DNA of 14,048 nt from contig CAJQJT010000331.1 in NCBI GenBank assembly GCA_905478725.1, positions 1 to 14,048 on the forward strand, in the 5' to 3' direction. The translations under genes and the position numbers were made by a program. This document shows, one piece after another, positions 8,686 through 13,981 of the stretch. The notes under the pieces were generated by a model. The model saw only the letters and a program-made list of their open reading frames with translations, ran no database searches and was not told the origin of the DNA. The stretch's first letter is position 1, and every line of letters begins with the position of its first letter. Source of the stretch: an uncultured Pseudomonadales bacterium. GTDB taxonomy: Bacteria; Pseudomonadota; Gammaproteobacteria; Pseudomonadales; Porticoccaceae.

Positions 8686-8782
8686 TATTTTGATTATTTA
8701 GGTACGGCTACTAACCGCAGAGTAGGTCCTCTAATCGGGAATTAACTCAGGCCCCTATTACAGCATATTTAGCGGTTTACTC

Positions 8783-8791
8783 TGCTACAAT
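8783..8791 (+). promoter_or_regulatory. extended -10 promoter for purD
   Basis: TGCTACAAT is an extended -10 element (TG, one base, then TACAAT at 8786-8791). The -35 region around 8763-8768 is poor, as is usual for extended -10 promoters. Transcription would begin near 8798, about 30 nt before the purD ATG. No recognisable PurR operator was seen in the 157-bp gap between the divergent phr and purD genes. Confidence 0.55.
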
Positions 8792-8826
8792 CTGCGCCAT
8801 TATTTTTTGACTTTGGATTTAAACAA

Positions 8827-10134
8827 ATGAATGTATTGGTTATTGGCTCAGGTGGTCGCGAACACGCTCTAGCATGGAAAGCCGCGCAGAGCAGCGAAGT
8901 GGAAACTGTCTATGTGGCTCCGGGTAATGCCGGCAGCGCCAGAGAAGCCAAGGTGGAAAATATCGCTCTGGGTATAGATGATTTCGCAGCACTGGCTGAT
9001 TTCGCGGCTAACAATAATGTTGGCCTGACCATTGTCGGCCCAGAGCAGCCATTGGTGGACGGTATTGTCGATTTCTTTAACCAGCGTCAGCTGCCCATAT
9101 TTGGCCCCTCCAAAGGCGCCGCGCAACTTGAGGGTTCAAAAGCCTTCACCAAAGATTTTTTGTTGCGTCAAAATATTCCCAGCGGTTATTACCAGAACTT
9201 TACCGACATAGATGAAGCCTTGGCCTACCTGCAAAAAGTAGGCGCGCCAATTGTGATTAAGGCCGACGGTTTGGCCGCGGGTAAAGGTGTGATTGTCGCC
9301 ATGACAATTGCCGAAGCGGAAGCTGCGGTGAAAGATATGCTGGCTGGCAATGCCTTTGGCGAAGCTGGTCATCGAGTGGTTATTGAAGAGTTTCTCGACG
9401 GTGAAGAGGCGAGTTTTATTGTCATGGTAGACGGTAAAAACGTTTTGCCCATGGCCACCAGCCAAGATCACAAACGTGCCAGCGATGGCGATACCGGGCC
9501 TAATACTGGCGGCATGGGGGCTTACTCTCCTGCACCAGTGGTCGACGATGTGATTTATCAGCGCATCATGGACGAGGTGATTTACCCAACGGTTAAAGGC
9601 ATGGCCGACGAAGGCAATGATTACACCGGCTTCCTTTACGCCGGACTGATGATCATGGCCGATGGCACGCCCAAGGTAATTGAATATAACTGTCGCTTTG
9701 GCGATCCCGAGACCCAGCCAATCTTGATGCGTTTAAAATCCGACCTAGTCAGCCACTGCCTGGCAGCATTGGATGGCACCTTGGATTCAGAGCAGGCAAG
9801 TTGGGATCCGCGTCCTGCGGTGGGTATAGTTCTGGCCGCCGGTGGTTATCCCGGTAGCTATACCAAAGGCGATGCTATCACCGGTCTCGATCCTGAGAGC
9901 ACCGGCTCCATTGGTAACGGAGAGAGCGCCAAAGTATTTCACGCGGGCACGGCGCTTAAGGACGGTCAGGTTGTCACTAATGGCGGTCGTGTACTCTGTG
10001 CCACGGCACTGGGCAATTCGGTTGCTGAAGCACAGCAGGCAGCCTATCAGCTGGCAGCCGCTGTCGATTTCAAGGACCTCTACAAGCGTTCGGATATTGC
10101 CTGGCGCGCCATAGAGCGCGAGCAGCAGGGCTAA
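8827..10134 (+). CDS. purD: phosphoribosylamine-glycine ligase (GAR synthetase)
   Basis: PurD joins glycine to 5-phosphoribosylamine with ATP, the second step of purine synthesis. The 435 residues show the N-terminal GSGGREHALAWK motif, IVGPEQPLVDG, the ATP-grasp lid IKADGLAAGKGVIVA, the signature GPNTGGMGAYSPAP, and EYNCRFGDPETQ, which holds metal and ATP ligands. The length is normal for the family. The ATG is preceded by a weak GGA. The gene is divergent from the photolyase and has its own promoter instead of following purH directly. The next gene begins 7 bp after its stop, indicating co-transcription. Confidence 0.98.
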   Translation: MNVLVIGSGGREHALAWKAAQSSEVETVYVAPGNAGSAREAKVENIALGIDDFAALADFAANNNVGLTIVGPEQPLVDGIVDFFNQRQLPIFGPSKGAAQLEGSKAFTKDFLLRQNIPSGYYQNFTDIDEALAYLQKVGAPIVIKADGLAAGKGVIVAMTIAEAEAAVKDMLAGNAFGEAGHRVVIEEFLDGEEASFIVMVDGKNVLPMATSQDHKRASDGDTGPNTGGMGAYSPAPVVDDVIYQRIMDEVIYPTVKGMADEGNDYTGFLYAGLMIMADGTPKVIEYNCRFGDPETQPILMRLKSDLVSHCLAALDGTLDSEQASWDPRPAVGIVLAAGGYPGSYTKGDAITGLDPESTGSIGNGESAKVFHAGTALKDGQVVTNGGRVLCATALGNSVAEAQQAAYQLAAAVDFKDLYKRSDIAWRAIEREQQG

Positions 10135-10141
10135 TAGCAAC

Positions 10142-10870
10142 ATGACTCTGTGGCAGCAGTTTCTCAGCGTCGAGATTGAGTTCCATTCATTTGGGCCGCA
10201 ACATCTCGGCGCCCTGACTGTGTTTGCACTCTGCATGCTGGCAACGGTCTGGTGTATCCGCAATTTTGATGAGCGGCAGAATCTTCTCTTTAGCCGACGG
10301 GTGTCGATCTTCTTAATGATCACTGTCGTTGTTTTTAGCGCGATTAAAATCTACTTCAATCGGTTTAATCTGCTGATTGATCTGCCCATATCCCTGTGTA
10401 ATCTGTTTGCCATATTGGCACCACTGCTATTTTGGCGCCCCAATCAACGGCGCCTAGAAGTGATCTACTTTTTGGTTATGGCTGGCACCATACAGGCCAT
10501 GCTAACCCCGGATCTCTATGTGGGTTTTCCGAGCAATGAGTTTTTTAAATACTGGATTGTCCACGGCGGTCTGGTGGTGCTGGTGATACATAATATCTTT
10601 GCCTTCCAGATGTATCCGCGCCTCAAAGGAATCCTGATTACCTTTGGCTGGGTGAATGTCTATTCACTTGCACTTTATGGACTTAATCTGCTGATGGGTG
10701 CGAACTACTTGTATTTGATGCACAAGCCGGGCAACGCATCTATTCTCGACCTACTTGGGCCATGGCCGCTGTATATATTGGTGGGCGAATTGCTGGCGAT
10801 GGTTTTCTTTGCCTTGTTTTATCTGCCATTTATCTTTATCAAGAAGACTGATCAGCCCACCAAGGCGTAA
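10142..10870 (+). CDS. YwaF/TIGR02206-type integral membrane protein
   Basis: The 242-residue protein is almost entirely hydrophobic, with about seven predicted membrane helices (roughly residues 20-40, 52-70, 78-98, 104-120, 135-158, 163-185, 212-235). Motifs that I associate with the TIGR02206/YwaF family are SFGPQHLGAL near the N-terminus, DLPISLCNLFAI, TIQAMLTPDL..GFPSNEFFKYWIVHGGLV, and YLMHKPGNASILDLLGPWPLYI. The biochemical role of the family is not established. AGGG upstream of the ATG could serve as ribosome site. It begins 7 bp after purD and is probably in the same transcript; the purD link does not by itself suggest a function. Confidence 0.85.
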   Translation: MTLWQQFLSVEIEFHSFGPQHLGALTVFALCMLATVWCIRNFDERQNLLFSRRVSIFLMITVVVFSAIKIYFNRFNLLIDLPISLCNLFAILAPLLFWRPNQRRLEVIYFLVMAGTIQAMLTPDLYVGFPSNEFFKYWIVHGGLVVLVIHNIFAFQMYPRLKGILITFGWVNVYSLALYGLNLLMGANYLYLMHKPGNASILDLLGPWPLYILVGELLAMVFFALFYLPFIFIKKTDQPTKA

Positions 10871-10933
10871 AAATAGACAAGCGCAGCCAAAATCACTACA
10901 GTTCTGAGTAACAAATGGCTAACCAACACTTTT

Positions 10934-10955
10934 TAGAAGACCGATAGAAGACCGT
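10934..10955. repeat. 11-bp direct repeat upstream of coq7
   Basis: TAGAAGACCGA (10934-10944) is repeated immediately as TAGAAGACCGT (10945-10955), differing at the last base. It ends 2 bp before the coq7 ATG and includes the purine-rich AGAAGA that must act as ribosome site. It could be a recent slippage duplication. Confidence 0.85.
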
Positions 10956-10957
10956 TT

Positions 10958-11608
10958 ATGTCCCAGTCAAAACTCAAACTCTCTGCATTTGACCAATTTA
11001 TTGTTCAAGCCGATCAAGCTCTACGCACGATTGCTGGCAGCGCCCCAACGCCACAGCGTAGCTCGCCGGCCAAGGACGCAGTAGAGGGTGAGTTATCCGA
11101 GCAGGAACGCAAACATGCTGCCGGCTTGATGCGAGTTAATCATGCCGGTGAGGTCTGCGCGCAAGCTCTCTATCAGGGTCAGGCACTGACCGCAAAACTG
11201 CCCGAAGTGGGTCAGCAGATGGAAGAGGCTGCAGCGGAAGAGATCGACCATTTGGCCTGGTGCGAAGAGCGAATTAATCAGCTTGATGGCAATACCAGCC
11301 TGCTAAATCCGCTTTGGTATGCCGCTTCATTTGGCCTTGGTGCCGCTGCAGGTTTAATTAGCGACAAGCTCAGTCTTGGATTTGTCGCCGCCACTGAAGA
11401 ACAGGTTTGTAATCATCTGCAGGAGCATTTGGATCAGCTTCCGGAGGATGACCACAAGAGTCGTGCGGTGATTGAACAGATGTTGATTGACGAAAAACAT
11501 CATGCCGAAAGTGCTCTTGATGCTGGCGGCTATCCCTTTCCAAAGCCGGTCAAGAAACTGATGACCTTGGTTTCAGGCGCCATGACGGCGAGTAGCTACA
11601 GACTCTAG
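10958..11608 (+). CDS. coq7: COQ7-type di-iron demethoxyubiquinone hydroxylase
   Basis: This is the di-iron monooxygenase that performs the last hydroxylation in ubiquinone synthesis, converting demethoxyubiquinone at the membrane surface. The 216 residues have the duplicated ferritin-like ligand pattern: E65 in [14 protein letters not shown]95 and H98 in [10 protein letters not shown]147 in VAATEEQV, and E179 and H182 in DEKHHAESA. The long N-terminal extension (about 1-50) is typical of the proteobacterial form. E. coli uses UbiF for this step, whereas Pseudomonas-type gammaproteobacteria use Coq7. The 87-bp gap before it shows no clear promoter. In pseudomonads coq7 also lies near osmC and vfr, as here. 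Confidence 0.97.
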   Translation: MSQSKLKLSAFDQFIVQADQALRTIAGSAPTPQRSSPAKDAVEGELSEQERKHAAGLMRVNHAGEVCAQALYQGQALTAKLPEVGQQMEEAAAEEIDHLAWCEERINQLDGNTSLLNPLWYAASFGLGAAAGLISDKLSLGFVAATEEQVCNHLQEHLDQLPEDDHKSRAVIEQMLIDEKHHAESALDAGGYPFPKPVKKLMTLVSGAMTASSYRL

Positions 11609-11647
11609 TCAAACCCTCTATTAATAGCAGGGCCCGTAGTCGCATAG

Positions 11648-11744
11648 CTTTTGATCAAAAGAGCCTTTAACTAAAGAGCTTTTAATTAAAGAGCTTTTAA
11701 TTAAAGGGCCCCTGATCAAAGAGACCTTAATCAAACAGCCCTTA
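11648..11744. repeat. 15-bp tandem repeat array between coq7 and the LysR gene
   Basis: Six adjacent units of 15 bp (the first 16) cover 11654-11744, with consensus ATTAAAGAGCTTTTA: 11654-11669, 11670-11684, 11685-11699, 11700-11714, 11715-11729 and 11730-11744. Two central units are identical. Unit junctions form short palindromes (TTTGATCAAA, TTTAATTAAA), so 9-bp arms TTAATTAAA/TTTAATTAA can pair across each unit. The array begins with the 14-bp perfect palindrome CTTTTGATCAAAAG (11648-11661). Degenerate copies continue to the LysR stop at 11768. There are no spacers. Confidence 0.93.
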
Positions 11745-11767
11745 AACACCTCTCAAAGAAAGATCTC

Positions 11768-12742
11768 TCAATCAAACAACATTGACTGAGGCTCGTGGGG
11801 ATTTTCCATGTCCCGTGCCAGATCGACAATCTTTTCCGACAACCACTGATGAATCGGCGAACCCAATGTTCGCTTGTGCTGCAATAGCACTAGGGGAACT
11901 GTGCCCTCATGGGGCAGATCATCCGGATAGGCTTTGGTGACAATGCGATAGAGCTCGCGCTCCATGCCAGAACCGAATTTCGCCGAGACCATTAAACAGT
12001 CCGAGGCACAGATGGTTTCAATCGCCGTCATCAGCTGATTAGTTACCATCGCCTTGGAGCGACTGCGCCCCTGCTCTCGCAAGGCCCGATCAAAACGAGC
12101 ATCGGTGCGAGCACTTACCCGTTTGGCAATCAATAAATAGTACTGCACATAGGGATACTGAAGAATCTCATCCAGAGTCACGCGGCTCTTTTTCGCGAGG
12201 GGATGTCCCTCGCGCATCCAGATCGAGGGACTAAAGATTGCCAGGTGTCGTGCTGTTACCTCGGTGGTGATCTCTCTTTTTATATCAATAGCGAAATCCA
12301 GCACACCCGCCGACAACTCTCCCGCCACAGAATCCGTCTCACTGGAGATCGATAGAATAACCCCCGGGGCGTATTTGTTTAGTAGAGCTGTCAACTGGGA
12401 TGCAAGGGAGATAGCAATAAATTCAGGCACCGCAATAGTGATCTCTCCAACATAGCTAGCAGGATCAAACTCTCCGTCGGTGACCATGTCGAGAATACCA
12501 TCCAGCAACATTGGCAACCGCAGCTGTAATTCTTGCGCCTTCGGAGTAGGAATTAATATATTGCCTGTGCGGGTAAATAACGGGTCATCGAGCTGCTGAC
12601 GCAGGCGCTGCAACACTCGACTCATGGCCGGCTGAGTGATAAATAGCCGCTGTGCAGCACGAGTAACACTTTTCTCTTCCAGCAGCGCCTGCAGGGCCAC
12701 CAGTAAATTAAGGTCGAGGCGAGAGAGTTTTTGCAGATTCAT
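11768..12742 (-). CDS. LysR-family transcriptional regulator
   Basis: The 324-residue protein begins with the winged helix-turn-helix of LysR regulators: LSRLDLNLLVALQALLEEKSVTRAAQRLFITQPAMSRVLQRLRQQLDDPLFTRTGNILIPTPKA (about 6-68). The rest is a periplasmic-binding-like effector domain, starting near residue 95 with GEITIAVPEFIA. The LDLNLLVALQALLEE start and LFTRTG pattern resemble the NodD/LeuO-like branch, but the ligand cannot be inferred. The ribosome site is weak (GAGA about 10 nt before the ATG). The gene is divergent from a 40-codon gene across 129 bp, the usual arrangement for a LysR regulator and its target, so that small gene is the first candidate target. Confidence 0.93.
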   Translation of the reverse strand: MNLQKLSRLDLNLLVALQALLEEKSVTRAAQRLFITQPAMSRVLQRLRQQLDDPLFTRTGNILIPTPKAQELQLRLPMLLDGILDMVTDGEFDPASYVGEITIAVPEFIAISLASQLTALLNKYAPGVILSISSETDSVAGELSAGVLDFAIDIKREITTEVTARHLAIFSPSIWMREGHPLAKKSRVTLDEILQYPYVQYYLLIAKRVSARTDARFDRALREQGRSRSKAMVTNQLMTAIETICASDCLMVSAKFGSGMERELYRIVTKAYPDDLPHEGTVPLVLLQHKRTLGSPIHQWLSEKIVDLARDMENPHEPQSMLFD

Positions 12743-12796
12743 GGGGTATTCTCAGGGTCATTACAATTTGGTATATAAATAATGCTAACAATGCAT

Positions 12797-12825
12797 TTGG
12801 ATTATGACATAGGTCTGCGTATATT
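12797..12825 (+). promoter_or_regulatory. sigma70-type promoter of the 40-codon gene, with overlapping inverted repeat
   Basis: TTGGAT (12797-12802), a 17-bp spacer, and TATATT (12820-12825) make a good promoter. The start would be near 12832, giving a leader of about 40 nt. Inverted repeat TGACA-N15-TGTCA (12805-12829) overlaps the spacer and -10, a position where a bound regulator would control initiation. The -35 is part of a longer block, ATGCATTTGGATTATG (12791-12806), which recurs at the small-RNA promoter downstream. Confidence 0.65.
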
Positions 12826-12871
12826 GTCACACATAGGGCGACTTGCCCATAAACACCCACGGAGATAGACC

Positions 12872-12994
12872 ATGACACTCGTATACATACTAATCGGATT
12901 CACTGGATTAGCGGGTGCTGCAATTGCGAAAGATGACTTCGCGAACGTTAAAGCACCAAAACTCACCACTTCTGATAAGACGCTGACCCACTAA
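12872..12994 (+). CDS. 40-residue hydrophobic small protein, unknown function
   Basis: The frame encodes 40 residues. An N-terminal hydrophobic stretch (TLVYILIGFTGLAGAAIA, residues 2-19) is followed by a charged, Lys-rich tail (KDDFANVKAPK...). This could be a cleaved signal peptide with an AIA site before K20, or a single-helix membrane protein with a short tail. Support for real expression comes from a good promoter 40 nt upstream, GGAG (12861-12864) 7 nt before the ATG, and a strong terminator at 13048-13075. I do not recognise the family. It is divergent from the LysR gene, its most likely regulator. The transcript's untranslated 3' end resembles the small-RNA unit that follows, so the transcript may also act as RNA. 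Confidence 0.6.
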   Translation: MTLVYILIGFTGLAGAAIAKDDFANVKAPKLTTSDKTLTH

Positions 12995-13047
12995 ATCAGC
13001 GGCTTTGTACCAAACCCCTCTTAATCCTTGCTATAGGATTCTTTTAT

Positions 13048-13075
13048 AGGGGCCCTTCTTGGGCCCCTTTTTTTT
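13048..13075 (+). terminator. strong intrinsic terminator after the 40-codon gene
   Basis: AGGGGCCC (13048-13055), loop TTCTT, GGGCCCC plus T (13061-13068), then eight T in all (13068-13075). The 8-bp stem is nearly all G-C. A second hairpin, AATCCT/AGGATT (13023-13028 and 13035-13040), lies just before it. Confidence 0.95.
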
Positions 13076-13204
13076 GTCTTTTAAAAAGCCGTTTTGTAAT
13101 GGGATTGCCTACTCAAACTGCTCAATGAAGCTTTAACAGGCCCACACAGTTCGTAACAAGAATCTTCATTACAAATTGATATGACTCCGATGCAAAAAAT
13201 GCAT
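13076..13204. other. intergenic stretch with alternative inverted repeats
   Basis: No gene was found here. TTTGTAATG (13093-13101) is complementary to CATTACAAA (13167-13175), and AATGAAG (13124-13130) to CTTCATT (13164-13170). The right arms share four bases, so only one pairing can form at a time. A further TGCAAA/TTTGCA repeat (13191-13196, 13204-13209) overlaps the next -35. A 13-codon frame from 13182 lacks a ribosome site and is probably chance. Confidence 0.5.
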
Positions 13205-13233
13205 TTGCAGTATGGGCAGTAGGTTTCTACTAT
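13205..13233 (+). promoter_or_regulatory. sigma70-type promoter of a small-RNA unit
   Basis: TTGCAG (13205-13210), a 17-bp spacer and TACTAT (13228-13233) predict a start near 13240. The block ATGCATTTGCAGTATG (13199-13214) matches the block at the 40-codon gene promoter at 14 of 16 positions, in the same register to the -35. The repeat TGCAAA-N7-TTTGCA (13191-13209) overlaps the -35 and could be an operator. Confidence 0.6.
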
Positions 13234-13239
13234 AGGCGT

Positions 13240-13363
13240 ATTGAAGTTAAACCGATTTTTAAAGAGTTGCTGACTAGCAAGTCTTGACCAGTTTTACCCC
13301 TACCCCTTCCTTTGAGAACTTCTCAGGATTTTTTAGGAGCCTACCTTTAGGCTCCTTTTTTTT
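13240..13363 (+). ncRNA. candidate small regulatory RNA, about 124 nt
   Basis: A predicted promoter and a strong terminator bracket this segment, and no frame longer than about 12 codons starts inside it. The predicted RNA has an A/U-rich 5' end, then hairpin TTGCT-GACT-AGCAA (13267-13280). Next is a C-rich stretch likely to be single stranded (ACCCCTACCCCTTCC, 13296-13310), hairpin TGAGA-ACT-TCTCA (13313-13325), and the terminator stem (13335-13356) with eight U. That is the usual layout of a trans-acting, Hfq-type small RNA, with the C-rich part suited to pairing with Shine-Dalgarno regions. I do not recognise a known family. The alternative is an untranslated remnant of a degraded gene. 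There is no direct evidence of transcription. Confidence 0.55.
13335..13363 (+). terminator. strong intrinsic terminator of the small-RNA unit
   Basis: AGGAGCCTA (13335-13343) and TAGGCTCCT (13348-13356) are perfect 9-bp arms around CCTT, followed by eight T (13356-13363). On the other strand the stem is followed by an A-rich run, so it works only for plus-strand transcripts and not for the converging OsmC gene. Since that gene is on the minus strand, a plus-strand transcript must end here. Confidence 0.95.
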
Positions 13364-13408
13364 GCCTATAATTTGGGCACCAGCTTTAAGTGCGGCCAAA
13401 AAGCCCGG

Positions 13409-13828
13409 TCAGGCCTCTATCACTTCATAGCTATGGCTCATTTCAACACCTGCAGCATCGAGCATAATCGACGCTGAACAATATTTCTCTGCCGACAGCT
13501 CTACTGCACGCTTAACCTGCGTCTCTTTAAGGTTGGTTCCGCTAACCAAAAAATGCAGATGGATCTTGCTAAATACGGCGGGCACTGCATCGACGCGCTC
13601 GGCTTCGACCTCAGTGCGACAATCAGTCACCTGCTGGCGACTCTTTGTCAGCATGCTCATCACATCAAAGGAAGCACAGCCTCCAAGGCCCAGTAACAGC
13701 ATCTCCATTGGGCGGACACCCATATTGCGACCACCCTGAGCCTCAGCACCATCCATCACCACAGAGTGGCCACTACCGGATTCCCCGAGAAACATTACGC
13801 CGTCTACCCACTTAATTGTCGCCTTCAT
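13409..13828 (-). CDS. yhfA: OsmC/YhfA-family protein
   Basis: OsmC/Ohr-fold proteins are small dimeric enzymes, several of which reduce organic peroxides through paired cysteines; the role of the YhfA branch is unproven. The 139-residue product (MKATIKWVDGVMFLGESGSGHSVVMDG...) has GGRNMGVRPMEMLLLGLGGCASFDVMSML with C51, and KYCSASIML with C117, the two conserved cysteines. The ATG at 13828 was chosen because GAGG (13835-13838) lies 6 nt upstream and the product starts as in relatives. The frame is open to 14008, but that extension would run through the divergent promoter and into crp. Divergence from crp matches the yhfA-crp pair of E. coli and osmC-vfr of Pseudomonas. Confidence 0.93.
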   Translation of the reverse strand: MKATIKWVDGVMFLGESGSGHSVVMDGAEAQGGRNMGVRPMEMLLLGLGGCASFDVMSMLTKSRQQVTDCRTEVEAERVDAVPAVFSKIHLHFLVSGTNLKETQVKRAVELSAEKYCSASIMLDAAGVEMSHSYEVIEA

Positions 13829-13900
13829 AGTTTGCCTCGCTTTCAGAAGCGCAAAGATTACCATAGGGTCGATGTAAATTTTACTCGCGAGCATTATTTT

Positions 13901-13943
13901 TTGACTACTATTAAATTCAGTAGTCGCAGATAAACAGTATATA
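13901..13943 (+). promoter_or_regulatory. crp upstream region: inverted repeat and possible promoter
   Basis: GACTACT (13903-13909) and AGTAGTC (13919-13925) are perfect 7-bp inverted arms spaced by 9 bp. They overlap TTGACT (13901-13906), which could be a -35. A second candidate promoter is TTCAGT (13916-13921), 16 bp, TATATA (13938-13943). The repeat has the size of a dimeric regulator site but is not the Crp consensus. The promoter choice is uncertain. Confidence 0.4.
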
Positions 13944-13981
13944 AAGCGGCATGTTGCTAAACTTGTAAATGGAGAAACAAA

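Noticed and set aside
9787..10323. 178-codon open frame on the minus strand across the end of purD and the start of the membrane protein gene
   Set aside because: It lies antisense to two clear genes, has no recognisable domain, and is explained by their codon pattern.
11648..11776. CRISPR array
   Set aside because: The repeats are only 15 bp and directly adjacent, with no spacers and no cas genes in the window.
13182..13223. 13-codon frame (MTPMQKMHLQYGQ)
   Set aside because: There is no ribosome binding site, it overlaps the small-RNA promoter, and it is short enough to be chance.
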